Source of the DNA: an uncultured Bacteroidales bacterium
GTDB lineage: Bacteria > Bacteroidota > Bacteroidia > Bacteroidales > Paludibacteraceae
Assembly: GCA_946617165.1 (NCBI GenBank)
Contig: CAMOJP010000006.1
Span: 1 to 45,053, forward strand
Length of the DNA: 45,053 nt
Direction of reading: 5' to 3'
Shown: positions 36,596-44,930 of the stretch, piece by piece
Position numbering within the stretch: the first letter of the stretch is position 1
Layout: every line of letters starts with the position of its first letter
Notes under the pieces: generated by a model
The model's input: only the letters and a program-made list of their open reading frames with translations
The model's database searches: none
What the model was told of the DNA's origin: nothing
Translations under genes and position numbers: made by a program

Positions 36596-38053
36596 TTATT
36601 TACTTTGAGCAACTTTGCCGGAGGTTATCAACTGTCCCTGTGCATTAAAGATGTGCCCACGCCATAGGATATACAACTGCCCATCGCGTATAACTTTTGT
36701 TGTTTCATCCTTTGCCTCTTTTACCTGTTCACTCTTAGTTACTATGGTCGGGTCGTATATATCCGGTTCGTCTTGGTCCCACGGGCGTACATATTGGTCA
36801 TTGTTCTTCACACCGTGTACGCCGGGTTTCTGCAGGTAGTTGGGATTGGCTTTGCTGTTAAGGAGTTCTCCCCGAACCTTAATCATCTGCCCGATGAGTT
36901 GAGCGTTATCTACTACGTTAAGAGCATTGCGTGCGTTTCCTGATACAAGTTCTACAGTCACTATTTTGTTATAATCGGTTTCGTTGGAGATACGTCCTAA
37001 GACGAGAGATGTCTTGTCATTGTCACATATGCCATCGAACTGGTCGTTATTGTACCGCTTGACTGCACCGAGCACGTAGCCTTTGACCCAATATTGGGTA
37101 CCTCTCCATACGGTTCCTTCATTAGCTGCTAAGAGGATAACGTCGCCAACTGTATATGGATCCATCTTCGTCCCGCTGCCTTCTAAATTCAAATCGCTCA
37201 CTTCTGCGCCGATATAAAGTAGTTTTGTTACAGTTTCGTTATTTTTACCTGTAGCACTCAGTTGAATGGTTCCGCTGTACCTCCCGGCATCAGCTCCTGT
37301 TTCGAAAGAAACAGTCAGTTTGCCGCCTTCTGACGGCAAAGAACGCATACTTGCCGCGAAGCGTTTATTGTCATTTTGGGTGAAGTTGACGGTGATATTG
37401 CTTTTGAGGTTGGTTCCTACTATCTGTACGTTAGCGTACTGCTTTGCATAGCTTTTGCCTAAGAAACCGAAGTCTACCGTCGTACCGGCAGTCAGTCTGA
37501 TGGAAGCGGCATCAGGATCGGGTGGAAGAAGAGTTACATCGTCCAAAAAGAAACGGTGCTTATTGATGGAGTAGAACTTGATTTTTACGCCATCGGTAAT
37601 ATCTGTTATGCTTACGCTCAGTTGTGTCCAATCGTTCTTCTTGAGTGTAAAGGCGGTCTTGTCGGCGGTGCCTCCTGTCACTTGAATATTCATCAGCGAA
37701 TCTCCTGACCAAGGAGCTGCGCGGAAGGTGAGTTGCACATCGCCTGTGCAGCTGATAGTCGGTGTTGTAACATGTCCGGCATATTTGCTATGCCCCACTT
37801 TCGCACATTCGAACGCACCATATGCATAATCGCTCTGCCAATCGCTGTTGTCGGGAAGTATAACGCCTGTCGCGATATTCCCGCCATACTGGTTGTCGTT
37901 TCCGCCGGTGTACCCCATCTCTTCATAATCGTCCGTCCCCGGAGTACCGTAACCGATACATTGGTCAAAAGACTCATAGAATAAAACTTCGTTTTGTGCG
38001 CAAAGCGCGATGCCCAAACATAAAGCAGCACATAATAACCCGATTTTCTTCAT
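36596..38053 (-). CDS. Secreted DUF6359-domain protein with T9SS-type tail
   Basis: A 485-residue exported protein: signal peptide (1-19, Gln20 as mature N-terminus), a jelly-roll-like N-terminal domain (EVLFYESFDQ..., FFLDDVTLLPPDPDA, about 21-190), a middle Ig-like domain (VDFGFLGKSYAKQYANVQI, about 195-285), and a DUF6359-like region (DPYTVGDVILLAANEGTVW, VKGYVLGAVK, IGQMIKVRGELL, about 290-430). The tail KVIRDGQLYILWRGHIFNAQG places it among the probable T9SS cargo, here with about ten extra residues at the end. The start at 38053 is fixed by the promoter at 38083-38114; the longer frame to 38113 would precede the transcript. Its function is unknown. Confidence 0.85.
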   Translation of the reverse strand: MKKIGLLCAALCLGIALCAQNEVLFYESFDQCIGYGTPGTDDYEEMGYTGGNDNQYGGNIATGVILPDNSDWQSDYAYGAFECAKVGHSKYAGHVTTPTISCTGDVQLTFRAAPWSGDSLMNIQVTGGTADKTAFTLKKNDWTQLSVSITDITDGVKIKFYSINKHRFFLDDVTLLPPDPDAASIRLTAGTTVDFGFLGKSYAKQYANVQIVGTNLKSNITVNFTQNDNKRFAASMRSLPSEGGKLTVSFETGADAGRYSGTIQLSATGKNNETVTKLLYIGAEVSDLNLEGSGTKMDPYTVGDVILLAANEGTVWRGTQYWVKGYVLGAVKRYNNDQFDGICDNDKTSLVLGRISNETDYNKIVTVELVSGNARNALNVVDNAQLIGQMIKVRGELLNSKANPNYLQKPGVHGVKNNDQYVRPWDQDEPDIYDPTIVTKSEQVKEAKDETTKVIRDGQLYILWRGHIFNAQGQLITSGKVAQSK

Positions 38054-38082
38054 ACTTATGTCGTTAATAGTCAAAAAACGTG

Positions 38083-38114
38083 CAAAGATACTGCTTTTCT
38101 CGCATATATGCAAA
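38083..38114 (-). promoter_or_regulatory. Bacteroidota promoter for DUF6359-valS-aro unit
   Basis: Minus-strand TTTG (38114-38111) and TATCTTTG (38090-38083), 20-bp spacer, start near 38076, about 23 nt before the ATG. It is divergent from the promoter at 38168-38199. Confidence 0.8.
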
Positions 38115-38167
38115 AAAAAGTGCAGTTTGAGTAAAAAAACAAAAAAATGAATAAATATTGCTTTTTA

Positions 38168-38199
38168 TTTGTGTATTAGAAAATAAAGTTGTACCTTTG
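38168..38199 (+). promoter_or_regulatory. Bacteroidota promoter for the 38235-42960 unit
   Basis: TTTG (38168-38171) and TACCTTTG (38192-38199), 20-bp spacer, start near 38206, about 29 nt before the ATG at 38235. The six following genes are tightly packed and no further promoter match is seen. Confidence 0.8.
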
Positions 38200-38234
38200 C
38201 AGGCGGAAAACAATTTAATCCTATAATATCTATT

Positions 38235-39290
38235 ATGAAACACACATCTATTCTCGTCAGTTTGGCTTTGTGCCTGAGCTTGACGCTTTCAGCGCAGAAC
38301 GAGACACTCGTTCGCTGTATTGCTTTCTACAACCTGGAGAACCTCTTTGACACCATTCACGATGAGGGGAAGAATGACTATGAGTACCTGCCCGATGGTG
38401 GCATGAAGTGGACTCCTCTCAAGTATGAGCACAAGGTGAAAAACATGGCTTATGCCCTTTCGCAACTCGGTACGGACGAAGATCCGCGCGGTGCTGCATG
38501 TATCGGCGTGTGCGAGGTGGAGAACTTGGGCTGCCTGCAAGATGTTGCGCGTAAAATGAAGGACTATGGCCGTAATATGGAGGCTATTCTGCTGGAGGGT
38601 CCGGACCGCCGTGGTGTGGATTGCGGATTCCTGTATAATCCGGACCTCTTTAAGGTGGTTAATGTGCGCGGACATGAACTCAAGGCTCATTATGCTGACG
38701 GCGGTGTGGTTAAAACGCGTCTCCAACTGCTTGTATCAGGCTATCTGACCGGAGAGGGCAAACCGGAGAAGATTCACGTTATCGTTAATCACTGGCCAAG
38801 CCGTTACGGAGGTGAATTGCGCTCACGTGCTACCCGCGACAGTGCTGCTATGCTTACCAAATCCATCTGCGACAGTATCTATCTCAAAGAGCCGCGGGCG
38901 AAAATCATTATTATGGGAGATATGAACGACGACCCGTACAACCACAGTTGTGCCGAAGTTCTCAAAGCGCGTAAGACCCGTGACGAAGTGGAAGAGCAAG
39001 GTTTCTTCAATACTATGTGGCTTAAACTTGACCGCGGTATAGGCTCGCTGGCTTATAACGGCAGTTGGAACCTCTTCGACCAAATCATTATCTCGGAACC
39101 TCTGATGAATGAGAAACTGGAGAACGGCAAGTGGACATACTGGAAGTCTCAAATCTTTAATAAAGACTTCCTGACCATCCAGGACGGCAAAGACAAAGGA
39201 ACTCCCAAACGTACTCACAAAGCCGGCGTGTGGTTGGACGGTTACGGAGACCACTACCCAACAATGATATATTTGATTAAAAAGAAATAA
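38235..39290 (+). CDS. Exported endonuclease/exonuclease/phosphatase-family protein
   Basis: A 351-residue protein with signal peptide (1-20, Gln21 mature N-terminus) and an EEP fold. The metal-binding motifs are visible: AFYNLENLFDT (Asn33, Glu35), CEVENLGCLQ (Glu), VIVNHWPSR (His), IIMGDMNDDP (Asp and Asn) and the C-terminal GYGDHYPTM His. EEP enzymes cleave phosphodiester or phosphomonoester bonds in nucleic acids, lipids or inositols; the export signal points to an extracytoplasmic substrate such as extracellular DNA. There is no T9SS-like tail, so it is probably periplasmic. Its stop overlaps the DUF4290 ATG. Confidence 0.87.
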   Translation: MKHTSILVSLALCLSLTLSAQNETLVRCIAFYNLENLFDTIHDEGKNDYEYLPDGGMKWTPLKYEHKVKNMAYALSQLGTDEDPRGAACIGVCEVENLGCLQDVARKMKDYGRNMEAILLEGPDRRGVDCGFLYNPDLFKVVNVRGHELKAHYADGGVVKTRLQLLVSGYLTGEGKPEKIHVIVNHWPSRYGGELRSRATRDSAAMLTKSICDSIYLKEPRAKIIIMGDMNDDPYNHSCAEVLKARKTRDEVEEQGFFNTMWLKLDRGIGSLAYNGSWNLFDQIIISEPLMNEKLENGKWTYWKSQIFNKDFLTIQDGKDKGTPKRTHKAGVWLDGYGDHYPTMIYLIKKK

Positions 39291-39583
39291 TGGAACTTAT
39301 TCGTAGGAACACGGCGCCCATACGTATGCGTAATTACGGGCGCATCTTGCAAGACACGATAGAGTATGCCTGCACGCTCACTAACAATGCCGAGCGGCAG
39401 GCACTTACTCTGTATATCGCACAGTGCATGAGACAAAAAAACCTTGTCTGGAACAAAGACCAGGAGTCCGGCATTGAACGAATTAAAAACGACTTACATG
39501 TTTTATCAAATGGTCGTCTGGATGCGGATATCGCATTGCTGGACGGTGACATGATAAACAGCAAGAAGAAGAATAGAAAATAA
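39290..39583 (+). CDS. Short DUF4290-like protein
   Basis: A 97-residue cytosolic protein whose N-terminal part matches the Bacteroidota family DUF4290 (PF14123): MRNYGRILQDTIEYACTLTNNAERQALTLYIAQCM, equivalent to the PEYGRNIQQMVDYC region of longer members, then IKNDLHVLSNGRLDADI. Known members are usually about 170-220 residues; this one ends about where the first half would. The function is unknown. It starts in a TAATG overlap with the preceding gene and is followed by a small AGCGGC-TAT-GCCGCT hairpin (39588-39602). Confidence 0.65.
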   Translation: MELIRRNTAPIRMRNYGRILQDTIEYACTLTNNAERQALTLYIAQCMRQKNLVWNKDQESGIERIKNDLHVLSNGRLDADIALLDGDMINSKKKNRK

Positions 39584-39619
39584 AGACAGCGGCTATGCCG
39601 CTCTAAGTACATTACCAGC

Positions 39620-40582
39620 ATGTTACAAGAAGCATCTCAATTCAAAATCTTTGCCGGTAGTCAGGGTGAAGCTATTGCGCAACGCATATGCGATCGCTTG
39701 GGCTGCAAATTAGGCAAAGTGACGGTTACCCATTTCTCGGATGGTGAGTTCGCTGCCGCTTTTGATGACAGCGTACGTGGACAATCCGTTTACCTGGTGC
39801 AGTCCACCAACCCCAGTAGCGACAATCTGATGGAGTTATTGCTCATGATAGATGCCGCTAAGCGCGCCAGTGCCCACGCTGTGATTGCCGTGATGCCGTA
39901 CTTCGGTTGGGCCCGGCAGGACCGTAAGGACAAACCCCGTGTGTCTATCGGAGCCAAACTCGTGGCTAACATGCTGCAAGTCGCCGGAGCCGACCGCGTT
40001 ATCACACTTGACCTTCACGCTGACCAGATACAAGGATTCTTTGATATACCTGTTGACCACCTTTATGGAGGCAACGTACTGGCTAATTATATTCAGAGTC
40101 TCAACCTGCGTAAGCTCATCGTCGCATCTCCTGATGTAGGCGGTTCCAAACGTGCAGCGGCTTTTGCCAAGAAATTGCATATGCTCACCGACCGTGAAGT
40201 GCCGATGGTTATATGCTACAAGAACCGTCCCGACTTCAATAAAGTGAGTGAGATTAGGGTCTTGGGGGATGTGTACGGAAAGGATGTCGTCCTTATTGAC
40301 GATATCGCAGATACCGCGGGTACTATATGTAAGGCGGCGGCTGTCATGAAAGAGGGAGGCGCCAAGTCGGTACGTGCGGTGGTGTCACACGGTATTATGT
40401 CAGGCGAAGCGTGCCAACGCATTATGGACAGCGAACTGGAGGAACTGATTTTTACGGATTCTATACCTTTTGATACAACGCGATGCCCGAAAGTGAAAGT
40501 CATCAGCGTTTGTCAGCCTTTTGCCGATACAATACAAGCTATTCAGGAGCATAAATCCATCTCCGAGATAAATGTCCGCTAA
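39620..40582 (+). CDS. prs: Ribose-phosphate pyrophosphokinase
   Basis: Prs makes PRPP from ribose-5-phosphate and ATP for nucleotide, His and Trp synthesis. The 320-residue protein shows the family blocks FAGSQGEAIAQRI, VTHFSDGEFAAAF, QSTNPSSDNLMELL, PYFGWARQDRKDKPR (ATP-binding flexible loop), DLHADQIQGFF (catalytic His) and the PRPP-binding loop VVLIDDIADTAGTI (about 222-235). Length and motif order are normal. Confidence 0.96.
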   Translation: MLQEASQFKIFAGSQGEAIAQRICDRLGCKLGKVTVTHFSDGEFAAAFDDSVRGQSVYLVQSTNPSSDNLMELLLMIDAAKRASAHAVIAVMPYFGWARQDRKDKPRVSIGAKLVANMLQVAGADRVITLDLHADQIQGFFDIPVDHLYGGNVLANYIQSLNLRKLIVASPDVGGSKRAAAFAKKLHMLTDREVPMVICYKNRPDFNKVSEIRVLGDVYGKDVVLIDDIADTAGTICKAAAVMKEGGAKSVRAVVSHGIMSGEACQRIMDSELEELIFTDSIPFDTTRCPKVKVISVCQPFADTIQAIQEHKSISEINVR

Positions 40583-40589
40583 TAGTATA

Positions 40590-41573
40590 ATGAGAAAACA
40601 GATTGTCATATTATTAGCGGTGTTGAGTCTGTGTGCCTGTAACAAAGCCGTTAAGCCCGATACGGTAGCGCATAATGCCTTCAGCGGGGATAGCGCATAT
40701 GCTTTTATCGACCGTCAGATGAGTTTCGGACCGCGCGTCCCTAATAGCAAGGCGCATCGCGACTGTGCAGTATGGCTCGTGCAGCAACTCCGCAACTATG
40801 GCGCACAAGTGGAACTGCAGAAAGGCACGCTCCAAGACTATGCGGGCAGGCTGCAACCTATCATCAATATCATCGGGCACTTCGTTCCCGATTCCGTGGA
40901 CGCCAAGAAAGAGGCTGTGCTGCTTTGTGCTCACTATGACACAAGGGCTTGGGCGGACGAAGAAGTGTATTATGAAGACAGAGCCTATAATGTTCCCGGA
41001 GCTAATGACGGAGCCAGTGGGGTGGCTGTCCTGCTCGAAGTGGCGAGACAGATAAGCCTCAATCGTCTCAAACAACCGGTGGATATCATCTTCTTTGACT
41101 ACGAAGACCAAGGTACACCGTCTTCCTATACGGGCGTACAGCGCGAGAACACATGGTGTCTCGGTTCCCAACTCTTTGCCGCTCATTATACGGAACGCAT
41201 ACGGACAACCGAGATGCAGCGACCGTACCGGTTCGGGATATTGCTCGATATGGTCGGAGCACCGGACGCCGTCTTTCCTAAAGAGATGTACTCCGTTCAG
41301 TATGCGCAGAACTATGTCGAGTTAGTATGGCGTAAAGCCCATCAGTTGGGATACGGACGATACTTCAAAGATGCAATGTCGTACCCGATAACCGATGACC
41401 ACTACTATCTGAATATAGCAGGTATTCCCTGCGTAGATATTATCCATTATGATGCCAATAATGCTACGGGGTTTGCCTCGTGGTGGCATACACGTCATGA
41501 TGACATGACCAATATCGATACCGCTACTCTTACCGCGGTCGGGCAAGTCGTCCTGGCGGTTATTAATGATTGA
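40590..41573 (+). CDS. M28-family glutaminyl-peptide cyclotransferase-like lipoprotein
   Basis: The 327-residue protein resembles animal-type glutaminyl cyclases, which turn an N-terminal Gln into pyroglutamate. It has a lipoprotein signal (lipobox LCAC, Cys17). Catalytic and zinc-site candidates are CAHYDTRAW, PGANDGASG (Asp140), FFDYEDQG (Glu172, Asp173), ITDDH and WHTRHDDM (His300). The WCLGSQLF and LLDMVGAPD blocks also match bacterial QC rather than generic aminopeptidases. The start at 40590 gives a complete signal peptide and lies 7 bases after prs; an in-frame codon at 40572 falls inside prs. A role in capping Gln-first exported proteins fits the cargo in this window. A generic M28 aminopeptidase remains possible. 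Confidence 0.85.
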   Translation: MRKQIVILLAVLSLCACNKAVKPDTVAHNAFSGDSAYAFIDRQMSFGPRVPNSKAHRDCAVWLVQQLRNYGAQVELQKGTLQDYAGRLQPIINIIGHFVPDSVDAKKEAVLLCAHYDTRAWADEEVYYEDRAYNVPGANDGASGVAVLLEVARQISLNRLKQPVDIIFFDYEDQGTPSSYTGVQRENTWCLGSQLFAAHYTERIRTTEMQRPYRFGILLDMVGAPDAVFPKEMYSVQYAQNYVELVWRKAHQLGYGRYFKDAMSYPITDDHYYLNIAGIPCVDIIHYDANNATGFASWWHTRHDDMTNIDTATLTAVGQVVLAVIND

Positions 41574-41594
41574 ACCAATCCGTATTTTTATTCT

Positions 41595-42341
41595 ATGACG
41601 AGTCTTTTAGAGATACATAACTTACACGCTTCGATAGCCGGTAAGGAAATCCTTAAGGGCATTGACCTCACTATTCATGCCGGCGAAGTACACGCTATTA
41701 TGGGACCTAACGGTGCCGGTAAATCCACACTCTCCGCTGTGCTCACAGGTAACGAGCAGTACGAAGTGACCGATGGCACGGTGATGCTTAACGGCAAGGA
41801 CTTACTCGCTATGCCGGCTGAGCAACGGGCGCGTGAGGGAGTATTCCTCTCTTTCCAGTATCCTGTTGAGATCCCGGGCGTGTCTATGGTTAATTTTATG
41901 CGTACTGCTGTCAACGAAAAACGCAAGTACGAAGGCAAAGAGCCTCTCTCTTCTACCGAATTCCTGAAGATGATGCGGGAGAAACGGAAGATGCTCAATA
42001 TGGCAGATAAACTGAATAACCGTTCGGTCAACGAGGGATTCTCCGGTGGTGAGAAGAAGAAAAACGAAATCCTGCAAATGGCGATGCTGCAACCATGCCT
42101 CAGTATATTGGACGAGACGGACTCCGGACTGGATATTGATGCCTTGCGTATCGTCGCCGAAGGTGTTAATCGTCTCAAGACACCGCAAAACGCCTCCATC
42201 GTCATCACCCACTACCAGCGTCTGCTCGATTATATCGTGCCCGATTTTGTACATGTCTTGGCGGACGGGCGAATCGTTAAAACAGGGGATAAGAACTTAG
42301 CACTTGAATTGGAGAAGAATGGATACGCTGAGTTTGAATAG
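41595..42341 (+). CDS. sufC: Fe-S cluster assembly ATPase
   Basis: SufC is the ABC-type ATPase of the SufBCD scaffold. The 248-residue protein has Walker [10 protein letters not shown] (37-45), the Q-loop region [13 protein letters not shown], the signature [11 protein letters not shown] characteristic of SufC, Walker [16 protein letters not shown] and the switch His in [11 protein letters not shown]. It starts 21 bases after the cyclase gene and overlaps sufD by 23 bases. sufB, normally adjacent, is not in the window. Confidence 0.96.
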   Translation: MTSLLEIHNLHASIAGKEILKGIDLTIHAGEVHAIMGPNGAGKSTLSAVLTGNEQYEVTDGTVMLNGKDLLAMPAEQRAREGVFLSFQYPVEIPGVSMVNFMRTAVNEKRKYEGKEPLSSTEFLKMMREKRKMLNMADKLNNRSVNEGFSGGEKKKNEILQMAMLQPCLSILDETDSGLDIDALRIVAEGVNRLKTPQNASIVITHYQRLLDYIVPDFVHVLADGRIVKTGDKNLALELEKNGYAEFE

Positions 42342-42960
42342 AGGAGAAGTGCGCAATCTGGTCTTCGTTGATGAGCCGGACTTGGATTTGCACTGCATGC
42401 AAGAGGAGGATTCAGTCCTGCGTCTTTTTGTCTTTGATTTTCATTCGGCGGACAATATCCTGCATATCGACCATAAGGCACCCGGTTGCGTGACGGAAAT
42501 CTATCACCTTGCCTTCCTGCACGGTGAGGATCGTGTCAATTTGCACACACGTATGCACCATGAAATAGGGGAGGGGATCAGTCGCCAGACGGTTAAGTTC
42601 GTCTTGGACGACAAGTCCAAAGGGGAGTTCCTCGGCGAATTGGTCATTAAGCCTGATGCCCAGCACGTGGATGCACAGCAGACCAATCGTAATCTGATTC
42701 TCTCTAAGACAGCCACTATGCGTACGCGTCCGCAGTTGGAGATTTACGCCGATGATGTCAAGGCCTCTCACGGTGCTACAACAGGCCAACTGGACGACTC
42801 CGCGCTCTTCTACATGCAGCAACGCTGTATCGCGCCCGAACAGGCACGCAAAATGTTATTAAGAGCCTTTATGGAAGATGTAATAGCGCAGTTGCCTGAC
42901 GAGCAGCAGCGGGAACAATTAATGGTCACGATTGACCGCATAATCGAGCAAGGACAATAG
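42319..42960 (+). CDS. sufD: Short SufD-like Fe-S assembly protein
   Basis: SufD pairs with SufB on the SufC dimer. The 213-residue protein contains the SufB/D core: beta-helix repeats ([30 protein letters not shown]) and the hallmark end [30 protein letters not shown] with His151, followed by the helical [17 protein letters not shown]. SufD is normally about 420-450 residues, so the N-terminal helical domain and first beta turns are absent. The ATG at 42319 fits the start of the beta region; a codon at 42304 is an alternative. The last 42 bases overlap the convergent prenyl synthase gene, and its terminator lies inside that gene. Confidence 0.85.
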   Translation: MDTLSLNRGEVRNLVFVDEPDLDLHCMQEEDSVLRLFVFDFHSADNILHIDHKAPGCVTEIYHLAFLHGEDRVNLHTRMHHEIGEGISRQTVKFVLDDKSKGEFLGELVIKPDAQHVDAQQTNRNLILSKTATMRTRPQLEIYADDVKASHGATTGQLDDSALFYMQQRCIAPEQARKMLLRAFMEDVIAQLPDEQQREQLMVTIDRIIEQGQ

Positions 42961-43905
42961 AGCCTGTTTCGTCGAACTGTCGTGAAATATAGAAAGTGCT
43001 TCAACGGCACTTTTTTTATGCTCTAACATGCGGGCTGCCGTATAGCGGATGCCGTCATAACGCAGTACAAAAGACTTGATTTCCTGCTCCGCATTCAACG
43101 GGTCTGTGATGTCACGGTATAAATCTTCTGCTATTTGTTTGATATGGGCAGCTTCGTCCTTGGGTGCGCGTGTTAGGGAGATTAGAAGCGGTAAGGTGCA
43201 TTTGCCGTCTCTGATATCGCTCATCGTGGGTTTGCCAATCTCTTCGGCGTCGGAGTAATCAAAGATATCGTCTTTGAGCTGGAAACATATTCCCAGGTGT
43301 TTGCCGAACTCACGCAGGGCGGTCGTTTGTTTCATGGTGGCAGCCGAAGACTCGGCACCGGCTGACGCGCAAACGGCAAACAGCTGGGCGGTCTTTTGGG
43401 TGATGATACGGAAATACTGTTTCTCAGTAATCCACATCGACTCGTTGGCGTGCAACTGCAGAAGCTCGCCGCTACTGAGGGACATGCCCAAATCGGCAAC
43501 GATATTGAGTATCCGGGAGTTATGGATATCGGTGATGGTGTTGATTACGCGGGCAAGCATATAATCGCCTACAAGTACGGCTATCTTATTGCTCCATTTA
43601 GCCTGCACGGATTTCACTCCGCGCCGCAGGTGCGACGAATCCACCACATCGTCATGAACCAGACTCGCGTTATGCAGCAGCTCCAACGCAACTGCCGTCT
43701 GAATCGTCTTTTCTGTCACACCGCGACATAGCTGTGCAGAAAGCAATACGATAATAGGACGCAACTGTTTTCCTGACTTGACGTGAATATAATTCAGCAC
43801 CTCATTCAGACGCTCGTCCTCGCTTTGCATTGCTTGAGTAAAGGCTTGCTCGTATGATATAAACGCATCCTTTACCGGAAATTTTATGTCCTCTATATCT
43901 ATCAC
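42919..43905 (-). CDS. ispB: Polyprenyl diphosphate synthase (octaprenyl type)
   Basis: A trans-prenyltransferase that elongates farnesyl diphosphate with IPP, probably for the menaquinone side chain. The 328-residue protein shows GKQLRP, the first Asp-rich motif LVHDDVVD (Asp85-Asp89), the chain-length region upstream, GDYMLARV, and the second Asp-rich motif QLKDDIFDY (Asp212-Asp216) followed by GKPTMSDIRDGKCTLPLL. The product chain length cannot be read from sequence alone. It starts in an ATGA overlap with aroC, and its 3' end overlaps sufD by 42 bases. Confidence 0.92.
   Translation of the reverse strand: MIDIEDIKFPVKDAFISYEQAFTQAMQSEDERLNEVLNYIHVKSGKQLRPIIVLLSAQLCRGVTEKTIQTAVALELLHNASLVHDDVVDSSHLRRGVKSVQAKWSNKIAVLVGDYMLARVINTITDIHNSRILNIVADLGMSLSSGELLQLHANESMWITEKQYFRIITQKTAQLFAVCASAGAESSAATMKQTTALREFGKHLGICFQLKDDIFDYSDAEEIGKPTMSDIRDGKCTLPLLISLTRAPKDEAAHIKQIAEDLYRDITDPLNAEQEIKSFVLRYDGIRYTAARMLEHKKSAVEALSIFHDSSTKQALLSLLDYAVNRDH
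42993..43017 (+). terminator. Terminator for sufD located inside the opposing gene
   Basis: A perfect 7-bp stem (42993-42999 with 43007-43013), a 7-nt loop and a T run to 43017, 32 bases after the sufD stop. On the other strand the same bases encode part of the C-terminal helix of the prenyl synthase, so coding and termination are combined. Confidence 0.75.
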
Positions 43906-44798
43906 CTTCTTTCGACTATTATCTCATCTCCTATCACCAACGCCGCCATTGCTTCTACTACCGGAACGGCACGTACTGCAATACACACGTCATGACGGCC
44001 TCCATACTCTTTCATCTTTGTTGCCGTCGCTTTGAAACGGCAGCGGAACACAATATCATTCCCGTCGCTGATACCACCCGCAATGCCGCAACTCACTCTT
44101 TGTCCGGTTGCGTCCCGTTCACAGACCGCAAAGCTGCGGCAGCCGTTGATACTCATCATCGCGTAGGCCAACCGGGCTTGCAGTTTGTCGAAGACAGGCT
44201 CGCCTAATCCCGCCTTTACGCCTTTGATACGGCATTCCACCACGCCGCCAACCGACTCGCCGGCGCGCTCAACATCTTCTAACAGTGAGGCGAACTTGGT
44301 CGTATCTGTCTCATCGCCTATCTGCACAAGAGCCCCCTCTATCGAAATACCCTCTTGCGCTATTATCTGTTTGGCGATAGTGCCGGCTACTACGCGCGCT
44401 GCCGTCTCTCTGGCGGAAGCACGACCGCCGCCGCGGTAGTCACGGATGCCGTACTTGAGCTCATAAACGCGGTCCGCATGCCCCTCGCGATACACATCGC
44501 GGAGCGATTCATAGTCCTCCTCACGGGCGTTCGTGTTACGGATAATAAAGGCGATAGGACTGCCTAAGGTCACGCCGTCTAACAGACCGCTCAGCCATTC
44601 CACTTCGTCTGCCTCACCCCGTGCACGAGCCGAACTGACTAAATCGCCGACGCGACCGGCACGGCGGTCAAGATCATGACGGATAGCTGCAAAGTCTATC
44701 TTCAGCATCGACGGAACACCGTCCAGCACTCCGCCAACTGCCACTCCGTGCGATTCCCCGAAGTCTGTAAAACGCAATATTTGACCTATCGTATTCAT
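43902..44798 (-). CDS. aroC: Compact chorismate synthase
   Basis: AroC eliminates phosphate from EPSP to give chorismate using reduced FMN. The 298-residue protein retains FGESHGVAVGG (His17), DLDRRAGRVGDLVSSARARGEADEVEWLSGL, EGHADRVYELKYGIRDYRGGGRASARETAARV (His107), AMMSINGC, IAGGISDGNDIVFRCRFKATA and GGRHDVCIAVRAVPVVEAMAALV with Arg268 and Asp270. Homologues are about 350-365 residues. Here two surface segments are short: after SINGCRSF, where the GSE-containing loop is missing, and between FKATATK and GGRHD. The NHAGG motif is changed to CGIAGG. It precedes ispB in an ATGA overlap and is transcribed from the promoter at 44862-44893. Confidence 0.93.
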   Translation of the reverse strand: MNTIGQILRFTDFGESHGVAVGGVLDGVPSMLKIDFAAIRHDLDRRAGRVGDLVSSARARGEADEVEWLSGLLDGVTLGSPIAFIIRNTNAREEDYESLRDVYREGHADRVYELKYGIRDYRGGGRASARETAARVVAGTIAKQIIAQEGISIEGALVQIGDETDTTKFASLLEDVERAGESVGGVVECRIKGVKAGLGEPVFDKLQARLAYAMMSINGCRSFAVCERDATGQRVSCGIAGGISDGNDIVFRCRFKATATKMKEYGGRHDVCIAVRAVPVVEAMAALVIGDEIIVERR

Positions 44799-44861
44799 TA
44801 TTTAACCTGCGCCCCTTGACCGTTGCGCACAATCTTTATTATATTTTACTGTTTCACGCTG

Positions 44862-44893
44862 CAAAAGTACAGCTTTTTTTGCATTTAAGCAAA
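44862..44893 (-). promoter_or_regulatory. Bacteroidota promoter for aroC-ispB
   Basis: Minus-strand TTTG (44893-44890) and TACTTTTG (44869-44862), 20-bp spacer, predicted start near 44855, giving a leader of about 57 nt. Confidence 0.78.
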
Positions 44894-44894
44894 T

Positions 44895-44930
44895 AAAAAG
44901 TGCAAGTTTCACTAAAAACCTGCACTTTTT
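44895..44930. terminator. Bidirectional terminator-like hairpin
   Basis: A 10-bp stem AAAAAGTGCA/TGCACTTTTT (44895-44904 with 44921-44930) around a 16-nt loop, with T runs on both strands. It lies directly upstream of the aroC promoter and would insulate it from a neighbouring gene outside the window. Confidence 0.65.
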
